Assembly: GCA_904396495.1 (NCBI GenBank)
Contig: CAJFOJ010000004.1
Location: 28,570-92,569 of the forward strand
Length of the DNA stretch: 64,000 bases
Reading direction: 5' to 3'
Origin: an uncultured Oscillospiraceae bacterium
GTDB lineage: Bacteria; Bacillota; Clostridia; Oscillospirales; Ruminococcaceae
Below the pieces are notes generated by a model. The model was not told where the DNA came from, did no database searches, and worked only from the letters and a program-made list of their open reading frames with translations. The position numbers were made by a program, and so were the translations under genes. The number at the start of each line of letters is the position of its first letter. Positions within the stretch are counted from its first letter, which is position 1. Positions 51,032 to 59,632 of this stretch are shown here, piece after piece.

Positions 51032-52246
51032 ATGTGCGTACATGTTTCACCGACAGACACCTGTGAAATACAGTTACTAGGTGGGTTTAAAATTATTTAT
51101 CGGGGCCGCGAAATATCGGACGCATCCGTTCGTACCAAGAAGGTGTGGATGCTAATACAATATCTAATTGCAAATCGCAATAGTACGATTTCTATCGATC
51201 AACTTGTCTCTGATATTTGGGGTTTAAAAGAGAGCCATGACCCGTTAAACGTTTTAAAGAATTTGGTTTACCGCGCACGGCATATTCTGAAGGACCTCAG
51301 TCCTGACCAGGAGGCCGAATTTATTTTGTACGCCAAGGAGTCCTATTGCTGGAATTCGTCCATTTCTTGGAAAGTAGATACTGAACGGTTTGAGGAATGT
51401 ATCCGCCGGGCGGAATCAACCAGATACAATAATGATAAAATCGCAAATTATTATGAAGCGTTCCGAATTTATAAAGGGGAATTTCTCCCCAAATCGGCTT
51501 ACTGTGATTGGGTTATCCGTAAAAGCACCAATTACGCTACCCTGTATATTACTTGTACAGTCAAGCTATGCAAACTGTTGGAGGAGCAAAACCGTTTTGA
51601 CGAAATCATTCAAATCTGTGAAACCGCTGTAAACATTTATCCTTACGAAGAAAGGTTACACGAGCAGCTTCTCAAGGGTTATATATCCTCTGGTCGATTC
51701 AGCAAAGCACTATCCCACTATAACGATATCTCCAAACTGTTTTATAGCGAATTGGGGGTCTGCCTCTCCGATGAAATAAAAACGCTCTATCAAAAAATTA
51801 TCAGTAGCATCAGCGCGATTGAAATGGACCTCTCACTGATCTGCGAGGACTTAAACGAATCTGACCAACAGAAACAGGCTTTTTTCTGTGACTATGAGAT
51901 CTTTAAAAATTTCTATCAAATGCAGGCTCGGGCCATGGCACGAACAGGACAGTCGATTAACATCGCCCTTCTCACCCTGAGTGGAGTGGATCAGCCAATC
52001 CCTGAAAATGACGTCTTAAAATCCTCAATGCAACTTTTAAAGAATACTATTCTCGAAAATTTGAGGCGCGCTGATGTTGTGTCTGCTTTTAGCAGTATCC
52101 AGTTCGTTTTGATGTTGCCTAGTACTACCTACGAAAACGCCCAAATGATCTGTCACCGGATTATCGACAAATTTGTTGAAAAAAGTCCTTCAAAGCAGGT
52201 CAAAATTGTCGCAAACGTGCGGCCTTTAAAACCAGTTGATTTGTAA
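51032..52246 (+). CDS. BTAD/SARP-type transcriptional regulator with C-terminal GGDEF-like domain
   Basis: 404 residues. Residues about 12-90 form an OmpR-type winged helix (CEIQLLGGFKIIYRGREISDASVRTKKVWMLIQYLIAN). Residues about 120-250 are the helical bacterial transcriptional activator domain with TPR-like repeats (RFDEIIQICETAVNIYPYEERLHEQLLKGYISSGRFSKALSHYND). The last 130 residues resemble a degenerate nucleotide-cyclase fold (NIALLTLSG, LENLRRADVVSAFSSIQFVLMLP) without a GGDEF active-site motif. Target genes are unknown; the amino acid transporter downstream is one candidate. Confidence 0.85.
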   Translation: MCVHVSPTDTCEIQLLGGFKIIYRGREISDASVRTKKVWMLIQYLIANRNSTISIDQLVSDIWGLKESHDPLNVLKNLVYRARHILKDLSPDQEAEFILYAKESYCWNSSISWKVDTERFEECIRRAESTRYNNDKIANYYEAFRIYKGEFLPKSAYCDWVIRKSTNYATLYITCTVKLCKLLEEQNRFDEIIQICETAVNIYPYEERLHEQLLKGYISSGRFSKALSHYNDISKLFYSELGVCLSDEIKTLYQKIISSISAIEMDLSLICEDLNESDQQKQAFFCDYEIFKNFYQMQARAMARTGQSINIALLTLSGVDQPIPENDVLKSSMQLLKNTILENLRRADVVSAFSSIQFVLMLPSTTYENAQMICHRIIDKFVEKSPSKQVKIVANVRPLKPVDL

Positions 52247-52255
52247 ATTATGTCT

Positions 52256-52295
52256 CGAAAGGACTACTTTTAAATAGTAGTCCTTTCGTTTTTTT
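52256..52295 (+). terminator. Terminator of the BTAD gene
   Basis: Perfect 13-bp stem (CGAAAGGACTACT and complement), 7-base loop and TTTTTTT. Confidence 0.9.
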
Positions 52296-52665
52296 ACAAA
52301 TTTTTTAGTTTCTTTACCGAATTACTCCTTTATCTATTTACTAAATTAAAATATCATGCTATAATAACCTCAATTGACACACAATCTGTGTCACCGGTCG
52401 GTGCGCAAAACCGCCCTTTTACATCTTATGACAACAAATAACACTTCTAGGAAAAACCTATATACCTTTAGTGTTGTTGCTCAAAACGGCATGATATTTC
52501 ACCCAAATGAGCTTGTTGTCCTACCAGAAAGGGCTGGGAAGATAATTTCCGATGAATAGACAGTTCACTGCAAAGTGGGAGTTCCGTATAATCGGAGAAT
52601 ATCATTTACTATGTGAAGCGGATCCCGACTTTTGACAAATTCTGAGAAAGATTTGGTGATGGACA
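52296..52665. other. 370-base region before the amino acid transporter
   Basis: It contains a TGACACA-CAATC-TGTGTCA dyad near 52375, a CACCG/CGGTG dyad directly after it, and the transporter promoter at 52564-52592. A 61-codon open frame (52374-52559) has a poor start and unlikely composition, so I do not count it as a gene. Confidence 0.5.
52564..52592 (+). promoter_or_regulatory. Promoter of the amino acid ABC operon
   Basis: TTCACT (52564-52569), 17-base spacer and TATAAT (52587-52592), 75 bases before the start codon. Confidence 0.6.
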
Positions 52666-53469
52666 ATGAAGAAGACACTAGCTTTGTTGACAGCTTTGGT
52701 AATGGCAGTAGGTTTTACGCTGACAAGCTGTGGCGGTGACAAAGAGGATACTTCCTTGGCTGATGTACAGGCTAAGGGCGAATTGGTGATGGGATTAGAC
52801 GATTCTTTTCCTCCCATGGGTTTTAGAGACGAGGATCAAAATATCGTCGGGTTCGACGTGGATGTTGCAAAAGAGGTAGCGGCTAAAATGGGTGTGGAAC
52901 TCAAACTTCAACCCATCGATTGGAATTCCAAAGAACAGGAATTGAGCAGCGGTAATGTAGATTGCCTCTGGAATGGCTTTACCAAAACGGAGCAGCGGGA
53001 GCAGGAGATGAACCTCTCCGACCCTTATATGAAGAACACCCAGGTTGTCGTGGTGTTGGCTGACAGCGATATTAACACTATTGACGATTTGGCGGGCAAA
53101 GTGGTCGACGTACAAAGCGGTTCCTCTGCTGAACTCGCTATTGACGGGATGCCGGAATTCAAGGAAAGTGTCAAAGAGTTGGTTACCATTTCCGACAATG
53201 TTAAGGCGATGATGGATTTGGGAATCGAAGGCGCCGACGCAGTCGTCATGGATGAAGTTGTTGCCCGGTACTACATGGAACAGGAGCCCGGCACCTATCG
53301 TCTGTTAGATGAATCGCTGGCGGACGAAGAGTATGTCATCGGTTTTGAGAAAAATGCCCAGAGCCTCCGGGATGAAGTCCAGAAATGCCTGGGCGAGTTG
53401 GCAGAAGATGGAACGTTAGCTGAAATTTCCACCAAGTGGTTTGGCTCAGATATTACCACAGTGCAATAA
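52666..53469 (+). CDS. Amino acid ABC transporter substrate-binding lipoprotein
   Basis: Binds a polar amino acid (family members take glutamine, arginine, cystine or histidine) outside the membrane. 267 residues: a signal peptide with lipobox LTSC (Cys22), then the bilobed SBP_bac_3 fold with LVMGLDDSFPPMGFRDEDQNIVGFDVDVAKEVAAKMG and a ligand-binding EADAVVMDE-like GADAVVMDE. The ligand cannot be predicted. Permease and ATPase genes follow on the same strand. Confidence 0.95.
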   Translation: MKKTLALLTALVMAVGFTLTSCGGDKEDTSLADVQAKGELVMGLDDSFPPMGFRDEDQNIVGFDVDVAKEVAAKMGVELKLQPIDWNSKEQELSSGNVDCLWNGFTKTEQREQEMNLSDPYMKNTQVVVVLADSDINTIDDLAGKVVDVQSGSSAELAIDGMPEFKESVKELVTISDNVKAMMDLGIEGADAVVMDEVVARYYMEQEPGTYRLLDESLADEEYVIGFEKNAQSLRDEVQKCLGELAEDGTLAEISTKWFGSDITTVQ

Positions 53470-53580
53470 ATTTTGTTCTCACTACTGATGATACATTGCA
53501 GCAGACGTCTGTGCCGTCTGCTGCAATTGTGTCATTAAAGAACAGTATTCGTAATATGTAAAAAATTTGGGAGGAAAAAA

Positions 53581-54231
53581 GTGGAATTTGACACCCTTTT
53601 GAAATTGATTCCCCAAATGTTGGAAGCGTCTTTGGTGACGTTGCAGGTGTTTTTTCTCACACTGATATTATCCATTCCATTGGGATTTCTCGTCTGCTTT
53701 GGACGTATGTCTAAAAATATTGTTATCCGGAAAGTAATTGGGTTTTATCTGCTTATCATGAGAGGAACTCCCCTGATTTTGCAGCTGATATTTTTTTATT
53801 TTGCCCCCAGCCAGCTGTTTGGAATTACCATTCCGCGGTTTTGGGCGGCAATCCTTTCCTTTGTTCTCAATTATGCCGCTTACTTTTGCGAGATTTTCCG
53901 CAGCGGTATCGAGTCAATCCCCATTGGACAGAAAGAGGCAGCGGCCATTCTCGGATTTACAAAGGTCCAGACCTTCTTTCACATCTCCCTGCCCCAGGTG
54001 ATCAAACGCATTCTGCCGCCGATGAGCAGCGAATGTATGACGCTAGTCAAGGACACAGCTCTGGCCCAGACCATCGGCGTGGCGGAGATGTTCCGGTTGG
54101 CCCAGACTGCCACTACTCGGGAATTCTCTATCGTTCCTATTTTCGTGGCAGGTATTTTCTATCTAATTATGAACGGCGTAGTCTCCATCTGCTTTACCCA
54201 TATGGAAAAACGCCTCAGTTACTATGATTAA
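53581..54231 (+). CDS. Amino acid ABC transporter permease
   Basis: 216 residues with five membrane helices of the HisM/GlnP type. The conserved EAA-like loop reads [37 protein letters not shown] start behind GGGAGG. It follows the binding-protein gene by 111 bases and ends a few bases into a stretch that leads to the ATPase start. Confidence 0.95.
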   Translation: MEFDTLLKLIPQMLEASLVTLQVFFLTLILSIPLGFLVCFGRMSKNIVIRKVIGFYLLIMRGTPLILQLIFFYFAPSQLFGITIPRFWAAILSFVLNYAAYFCEIFRSGIESIPIGQKEAAAILGFTKVQTFFHISLPQVIKRILPPMSSECMTLVKDTALAQTIGVAEMFRLAQTATTREFSIVPIFVAGIFYLIMNGVVSICFTHMEKRLSYYD

Positions 54232-54316
54232 TTTACTTGGCGGCTTTCGTGCGCCAAAACCGGCGCAAATCCCGATGAAAGGAACCCTTTGTTTTCTCAA
54301 AGGCCTGAGGAAGAAT

Positions 54317-55147
54317 ATGAGCGTTTTAACAGTGAAAAATCTAAAAAAGAGCTTTGGAGATTTAGAGGTCATCAAGGATATCTCTTTCTCCCTTGAGGAT
54401 GGAGAGGTGTTGGCCATTATCGGACCATCCGGTTCCGGTAAATCCACGCTGCTCAGATGTATCAACATGTTGGAGACAGTGGATGGCGGGGAGATTTCTA
54501 TTTGCGGGGATTTGCTGGTCTCAGATCAATATTCGGAAGATACCGCTAGGGCAACTACAGCAAAAAGCCATAAAAAAGAAAAGAAGGCCAAAGCAGTAGG
54601 AAAACCGATTTATGCCCCCAAGGAACAGCTGCGGAAAATTCGCCTCAACACCGGGCTAGTATTTCAAAACTACAACCTGTTTCCTCATTTTTCCGTCTTG
54701 CGGAATATCACCGAGGCCCCAATTCGCGTTACCGGCATGGACAAGTTAGAGGCCCAGGAAAATGCCAGGAAGTTACTGCAAAAAATGGGGTTATCCGGAA
54801 AGGAAGACGCCTATCCCTGCCAGTTGTCCGGCGGGCAGGCGCAACGGGTATCTATTGCCCGTGCAATGGCGTTAAACCCCAAAATTTTGTTTTTTGATGA
54901 GCCCACTTCCGCCCTGGATCCGGAACTCACAGGCGAAATTTTAAAGGTTATCCGGGAATTGGCCGCCGAAAAGATGACAATGGTGATTGTGACTCACGAA
55001 ATGGCTTTTGCTAGGGAAGTTGCGGACCGGGTCATCTTCATGGATCAAGGGATTATTGTGGATCAGGGGACGCCGGAAGCACTCTTTACCTCTAATCATC
55101 CCCGTACCAGAGGCTTTTTGGGCAATTATTATCAGTCTCCCCTGTAA
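54317..55147 (+). CDS. Amino acid ABC transporter ATP-binding protein with internal insertion
   Basis: About 276 residues, ATG at 54317 behind GAGGAA. Walker [12 protein letters not shown], signature [14 protein letters not shown], Walker [19 protein letters not shown] and the H-loop VTHEMAF are canonical. Between Walker A and the Q-loop (VFQNYNLF) lies a Lys/Ala-rich insertion of about 35 residues (starting [16 protein letters not shown]) that ordinary GlnQ-type ATPases lack. It is the last gene of the operon and ends at a strong terminator. Confidence 0.94.
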   Translation: MSVLTVKNLKKSFGDLEVIKDISFSLEDGEVLAIIGPSGSGKSTLLRCINMLETVDGGEISICGDLLVSDQYSEDTARATTAKSHKKEKKAKAVGKPIYAPKEQLRKIRLNTGLVFQNYNLFPHFSVLRNITEAPIRVTGMDKLEAQENARKLLQKMGLSGKEDAYPCQLSGGQAQRVSIARAMALNPKILFFDEPTSALDPELTGEILKVIRELAAEKMTMVIVTHEMAFAREVADRVIFMDQGIIVDQGTPEALFTSNHPRTRGFLGNYYQSPL

Positions 55148-55188
55148 AAGCTAGCTCTCTGAATTTTTTTGATTGGCGTCGTTAAAAA

Positions 55189-55228
55189 GATAAAAAGCAC
55201 CATGGCGATAGCCATGGTGCTTTTTATC
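55189..55228. terminator. Bidirectional terminator between the ABC operon and tRNA-Val
   Basis: Perfect 18-bp stem (GATAAAAAGCACCATGGC and complement) with a 4-base GATA loop and A/T tracts on both strands; it ends the rightward ABC transcript and the leftward tRNA. Confidence 0.92.
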
Positions 55229-55230
55229 TT

Positions 55231-55307
55231 TGGTGAGGATAAGTGGACTTGAACCACCGACCCCCTGCATGTCAAGCAGGTACTCTAACCAGCTGAGCTA
55301 TACCCTC
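55231..55307 (-). tRNA. tRNA-Val (anticodon GAC)
   Basis: Minus-strand cloverleaf, 77 bases including an encoded CCA. The acceptor arm GAGGGTA pairs with TATCCTC (one G-U), the D-arm begins GCTCAGCTGGTTAGAG, the anticodon arm is CCTGC-TTGACAT-GCAGG with GAC at 34-36, and the T-arm has TTCAAGT. GAC reads GUC/GUU valine codons. Confidence 0.97.
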
Positions 55308-55420
55308 ATTTACTGAACTGACGTTTATTATACTATAGCCTAGCCCAAATGTCAAGGAAATTTTATAAAATATTAAAGGCCGGGAAATTTTACAGTTCCC
55401 CGGCCTTTCGTGTATCTCAC

Positions 55421-56668
55421 TTACACTTCTTCTGGCAAAATTTTATTGGCGACGACGCCTACCACCACAGCAATAAACAAGCCGGAGATGGTATAATCCC
55501 CGATGGTAATACCCGCACTCATTCCCAATCCGAAAACGAGGATTAGAGCGGTGATGAGCATGTTGCGGCTGTGGGAAAAATCCAGCTGCGCTTCTGTGAG
55601 CGTTCGCATACCGACCGCAGCGATCATGCCAAACAACACCACCGACATTCCACCTTTGACAGCATTTGGAATACAAAGCAAGATAGCGCCGAACTTGCCG
55701 ATAAGTCCCAAGGCAATAGCAAAGATAGCGGCAATTTTGAGCACGACGGTGTCATATACTTTGGTGACGGCCAAAACGCCGGTGTTCTCGGAATAGGTGG
55801 TATTTGCAGGACCACCCAGCAGTCCTGCTGCCACAGTAGCAAGGCCGTCTCCTATCAAAGTGCGATGCAGACCCGGATCTTCCAAAAAGTCCTTGCCTAC
55901 AACCGAGCCATTGGTGGTCATATCTCCGATATGCTCCATAAAGGTAACAAAGGCGATGGGGGCGATGAGCGCAATAGCGTCCCAATGGAAGGTAGGCAGG
56001 GTAAAGAATTCGCCAAAATTCCAGAAAGGGCTTATCCATGCGGCGTCGGCGATAGGCTGGAAACTGACTAAGCCGGGAAATACACCAGTGGCAGACAAAA
56101 TAATAGAGAGGAGATAACCGCTCACCAAACCAATAAGGACTGGAACCAATTTAAAAAAGCCCTTGGCAAAGATAGACACGCCGATGATGACCAGTAGCAC
56201 AAAAATAGCGACCCACCAATTTTCCTTTGCCATATCGATGCCGGTTGGAGCCAAGGTAAGGCCGATGACAACAATGACTGGTCCTGTCACGACCGGTGGA
56301 AAAAATTTTTTAACCCGTTTTACGCCGACGAGTTTTACAATAAGGGCTAATACGCAATATACAAGGCCAGCGGCGATAATCCCCCCCTGGGCTGCTTGGA
56401 TACCGGGAGTGATGTTATCCCCCTCACGATACCGGGCGATAATCACCTGCAAAGCGGCAATATAGGCAAAGCTGGATCCGACAAATACTGGCACCCGGTT
56501 TCCAGTGCAAAAATGAAAAATCAGCGTACCGATGCCAGCACAAATCAGAGCAACCGACGGGTTGAGTCCAGTCAGCGTGGGCACCAGCACCGTTGCGCCA
56601 AACATGGCGAATAAATGCTGAATACCCAGCAATACTTTCTTAGAAGGGGACAGTTGGGGGACAGTCAT
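55421..56668 (-). CDS. uraA: NCS2 uracil/xanthine permease (UraA-like)
   Basis: Nucleobase:cation symporter of about 415 residues with 12-14 membrane helices. Start ATG at 56668 behind GGAGG; the open frame continues upstream without reason. QHLFAMFGATVLVPTLTG near the N-terminus and FVTFMEHIGDMTTNGSVVGKDFLEDPGLHRTLIGDGLAT in the second half carry the substrate Glu-Gly signature of UraA. Uracil is the best guess; xanthine is possible. It is monocistronic, with its own promoter. Confidence 0.92.
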   Translation of the reverse strand: MTVPQLSPSKKVLLGIQHLFAMFGATVLVPTLTGLNPSVALICAGIGTLIFHFCTGNRVPVFVGSSFAYIAALQVIIARYREGDNITPGIQAAQGGIIAAGLVYCVLALIVKLVGVKRVKKFFPPVVTGPVIVVIGLTLAPTGIDMAKENWWVAIFVLLVIIGVSIFAKGFFKLVPVLIGLVSGYLLSIILSATGVFPGLVSFQPIADAAWISPFWNFGEFFTLPTFHWDAIALIAPIAFVTFMEHIGDMTTNGSVVGKDFLEDPGLHRTLIGDGLATVAAGLLGGPANTTYSENTGVLAVTKVYDTVVLKIAAIFAIALGLIGKFGAILLCIPNAVKGGMSVVLFGMIAAVGMRTLTEAQLDFSHSRNMLITALILVFGLGMSAGITIGDYTISGLFIAVVVGVVANKILPEEV

Positions 56669-56726
56669 CAAAATTACCTCCTGCTTGTTAAATTTCCGCC
56701 GTATTTTCTTACATAAAACACAATTT

Positions 56727-56755
56727 ATTATATCTAAAAAAGAATAATTTGTAAA
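56727..56755 (-). promoter_or_regulatory. Promoter of the NCS2 permease gene
   Basis: Minus strand: TTTACA (56750-56755), 17-base spacer and TATAAT (56727-56732). The 55-base leader has no PyrR-type hairpin. Confidence 0.7.
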
Positions 56756-56872
56756 TATAATATAACGAAATAATGTCACAAAAAGTAAGCACTATTTCCG
56801 TCAAATCGTCTTGTTGCATTATGGCCAAGCGAGAGGGACCTCTCGCCCTCGGCAAAGAAAGAAGGAAAGCCA

Positions 56873-58054
56873 TTGGAACTCCATTCCAAAAATGTCAAAA
56901 AAATTCTTTTTATTATTGTCTTTGCCATTTTGGCATACACATTGGCACAAAACTTAGGAATTGCTAGACAGGCTTTTTCCTGGATTACCGCTGTGCTTTC
57001 CCCGTTTATTATTGGCTTCTGTCTTGCGTTTATCTTTAACGTGCCCTTAAAATTTCTAGAAGAAAAGTTATGTGTCCGACTTGACGGGAAAGGGTTTCGA
57101 TGGTGGGGACGGTGGAAACGGGGCATCTGCCTCACATCGACCTATCTTTTGGTACTGCTGCTTTTATTGGCACTCTTTTTTTTAGTGGTACCAGAACTTA
57201 AAAAAAGTTTTTCCCTCCTGACTGAAAACCTGCCCGGATACCTGGCTGAACTGGAGCTTTGGATTCAGCAACTGATGAAGCAGTTTGACGTTTCTACCGC
57301 AGCTTTAACGCGTTTTACCATGGATTGGGACACTGTATTTGCAAAGCTTGGTGAAACGGCGCAGAAGGCCATGCCGAATTTTTTAAATGGAACAATGGAT
57401 ATGGCCGCCAGTCTCATTGGGGGAACCTTTAATTTTGTCGTGGGGTTTGCCTTTTCCACTTATATGCTTCTTCAGAAGGAAAAGCTCTGCCAAAATGCTA
57501 AAAAATGTTTTTTTGCCTTTCTTGACCGCAGTAAGGCAGAAGCACTGATTTCGGTGGGGAAGCTCTCCAACGAGATGTTTGCAAAATTTGTTTGCGGCCA
57601 ACTGACTGAGGCGGTGATTATCGGTGTGCTTTGCTTTCTCGGGATGAGCGTATTTTCCATCCCCTATGCGCCACTTATCGCCACAATCATCGGTGTAACA
57701 GCGCTTATTCCTATCTTCGGGGCTTTTATCGGCACCGCCTTCGGGGCCTTCTTGCTTTTAATGGTGCGCCCTATTACTGCCCTGTGGTTTGTACTCTTCA
57801 TCATCGTTTTGCAGCAGATAGAAGGAAATTTTATCTATCCAAAAGTAGTGGGCGGATCGATCGGTTTGCCGGGGATATGGGTTTTATTCGCGGTGACGCT
57901 TGGAGGAAACCTCTTTGGTGTCATGGGGATGCTACTGGGAGTCCCCATTTCGGCGGTATTGTACACCCTCCTTCGCCGGTCAGTTCTAAGAAGGCTTAAG
58001 GAGAAAAAAATATCAGACTTTGAAATCCGGCAGGCAGGAAAAAAGCTCAATTAA
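56873..58054 (+). CDS. AI-2E family membrane transporter
   Basis: 393 residues with eight membrane helices, TTG start behind GAAGGAAAG. N-terminal KNVKKILFIIVFAILAYTLAQNL and the C-terminal FVLFIIVLQQIEGNFIYPKVVGGSIGLPGIWVLFAVTLGGNLFGVMGMLLGVP are the hallmark of the AI-2 exporter (UPF0118) family. Members are now linked to Na+/H+ antiport and small-molecule export; function here is unknown. Confidence 0.92.
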   Translation: MELHSKNVKKILFIIVFAILAYTLAQNLGIARQAFSWITAVLSPFIIGFCLAFIFNVPLKFLEEKLCVRLDGKGFRWWGRWKRGICLTSTYLLVLLLLLALFFLVVPELKKSFSLLTENLPGYLAELELWIQQLMKQFDVSTAALTRFTMDWDTVFAKLGETAQKAMPNFLNGTMDMAASLIGGTFNFVVGFAFSTYMLLQKEKLCQNAKKCFFAFLDRSKAEALISVGKLSNEMFAKFVCGQLTEAVIIGVLCFLGMSVFSIPYAPLIATIIGVTALIPIFGAFIGTAFGAFLLLMVRPITALWFVLFIIVLQQIEGNFIYPKVVGGSIGLPGIWVLFAVTLGGNLFGVMGMLLGVPISAVLYTLLRRSVLRRLKEKKISDFEIRQAGKKLN

Positions 58055-58152
58055 AATCGGGAGTTCTCAAGGAGAGCTCCCGACCCTGCCATTTTTCATA
58101 TCTTTTGCATTAGGCCCATTTTAGACCCATTTACATATCCTCTTCTTCCTTT

Positions 58153-58467
58153 TTATAAACGACTGTGGCCTTTTCCAAGGAAATAAAAAAGCACCGCCAT
58201 TCCCGCAGAGGCAGCGGACATAGCGGCCAGAGCCAAACCGAGCCACTTACTCCAGCCGGGATGATATTTGGTGCTGACAAAAACTGCGGTGGGACCGTCC
58301 TGGGAGCCGCCAATAATGCACACACCAGGTTGTTGACCAGCATAGCTCACCCGACAGCACTTCAATCCGAATATTTTTTGAAGCACGGTGCGTGTCACGA
58401 AAATGCCAATGGATAAAACGGCGCTACACCCGGCGATGACCATAAAAATCCGTTTGAGCTTTTGCAT
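58153..58467 (-). CDS. Small membrane protein with OadB-like motif
   Basis: 104 residues, ATG behind GAGGAGG. Two hydrophobic helices (about 6-26 and 76-98) flank a segment CIIGGSQDGPTAVFVSTK that resembles the conserved loop of the beta subunits of Na+-translocating decarboxylases (GIIGGADGPTxxFV). It is far too short to be that pump. A second overlapping frame (58131-58343) is less likely. It may be a cut-down relative or a regulator. Confidence 0.65.
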   Translation of the reverse strand: MQKLKRIFMVIAGCSAVLSIGIFVTRTVLQKIFGLKCCRVSYAGQQPGVCIIGGSQDGPTAVFVSTKYHPGWSKWLGLALAAMSAASAGMAVLFYFLGKGHSRL

Positions 58468-58496
58468 GGGTGATCCTCCTCGATTTTAATGTCTTT

Positions 58497-58525
58497 ATTG
58501 TACTGCAAAAGTGTAAGAAACACAA
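58497..58525 (-). promoter_or_regulatory. Promoter of the small OadB-like gene
   Basis: Minus strand: TTGTGT (58520-58525), 17-base spacer and TACAAT (58497-58502). Confidence 0.6.
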
Positions 58526-58534
58526 TGGGTTTTG

Positions 58535-58563
58535 TTGAAAGCAGTCAAAATGAATGCTATAAT
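58535..58563 (+). promoter_or_regulatory. Promoter of the third Gfo/Idh gene
   Basis: TTGAAA (58535-58540), 17-base spacer and TATAAT (58558-58563), preceded by TGC (extended -10). Back to back with the leftward promoter. Confidence 0.75.
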
Positions 58564-58627
58564 AACCTTACCAATTATTTCATTTTAAAAACTAAGTACA
58601 AAACCATCCAGGAAAGGGGCAAAAATT

Positions 58628-59611
58628 ATGGTGCGATACGGAACGGTCGGCACTGGTTGGATCACCGATGCCTTTATTAAGGGAACACAGATGGTCGAGG
58701 GGCTTGAGCTTTATGCGGTTTGCTCCAGAGAGCGGAAAAAGGGGGAACAGTTTGCCTCTGATCACGGTGCAAAGCTGGTATTTACCAATTGTCAGGAAAT
58801 GGCGGAATGCGACGAGATTGACGCTGTGTATATTGCAAGTCCCAATGCCCTGCACTACGAACAGAGCAAGCTGTTTTTGCAGCATGGTAAACATGTGATT
58901 TGTGAAAAGCCCATCACAGTGGAGCCGGAAGAGCTAATGGAACTCCAGGCTCTGGCAGAGGAAAAGAGCCTGATCTACATGGAGGCGATCATGATGCTAC
59001 ACCTGCCACAGCGAGAACTCCTCCGCAAAGCGCTACGCCGGATTGGCAGGGTTACGACGGCACGGTTTGATTTTTCGCAACTCTCCTCCAAGTATCCTGC
59101 GCTTTTGGCAGGAGAACTGCCCAATATCTTTAATCCGCGCCTTGCCACGGGTTGCTTAATGGATTTAGGAATATATTGTGTTTATCCTGCGGTGGATTTG
59201 TTTGGCGAACCCCAGGAGATTAGCACCAATGCGGGGTTTCTCCCCTCCGGAGCCGACGGGTACGACAACGCCATATTTGTCTATCCCGATAAACAGGTGT
59301 CTATCTCCTGCTCTAAACTCGGGCAAAGTGTGATTGGATCGGAAATTATGGGAGACGAGGGAACGATTATCATTCACTCCATATCAAAGCTTACCGGCAT
59401 TTCCGTTATCGACCGGGACGGCAGGGAGGAAAAATTGGTGGGAAACGTCGAAAAAAGCGAGCTCATGAGCAAAGAAGCACAGAGCTTTTACAACTATATT
59501 ACCTCTCCGGAGAGGTATCAAACAGAGTACCGAGAAAATAACCGTTTGACCCTGCTGGTTAATCAACTGTTAAAACAGATGCGTAAACAGGCGGGGATCG
59601 TATTTTTGTAA
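58628..59611 (+). CDS. Gfo/Idh/MocA-family oxidoreductase
   Basis: 327 residues. Rossmann motif GTVGTGWITDAFIKG, active-site CEKPITVEPEEL and the C-terminal catalytic domain with ATGCLMDLGIYCVYPAVDLFG. Most like trans-1,2-dihydrobenzene-1,2-diol/dimeric dihydrodiol dehydrogenase-type Gfo proteins of Clostridia. ATG start behind GGAAAGGGG. A lipoprotein gene follows 21 bases later. Confidence 0.92.
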   Translation: MVRYGTVGTGWITDAFIKGTQMVEGLELYAVCSRERKKGEQFASDHGAKLVFTNCQEMAECDEIDAVYIASPNALHYEQSKLFLQHGKHVICEKPITVEPEELMELQALAEEKSLIYMEAIMMLHLPQRELLRKALRRIGRVTTARFDFSQLSSKYPALLAGELPNIFNPRLATGCLMDLGIYCVYPAVDLFGEPQEISTNAGFLPSGADGYDNAIFVYPDKQVSISCSKLGQSVIGSEIMGDEGTIIIHSISKLTGISVIDRDGREEKLVGNVEKSELMSKEAQSFYNYITSPERYQTEYRENNRLTLLVNQLLKQMRKQAGIVFL

Positions 59612-59632
59612 TCGAAAAAAGAGGCGTTTGAT

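Noticed and set aside
52374..52559. 61-codon plus-strand frame before the amino acid transporter
   Set aside because: No Shine-Dalgarno sequence, unlikely composition, and it lies in a regulatory-looking gap with dyads.
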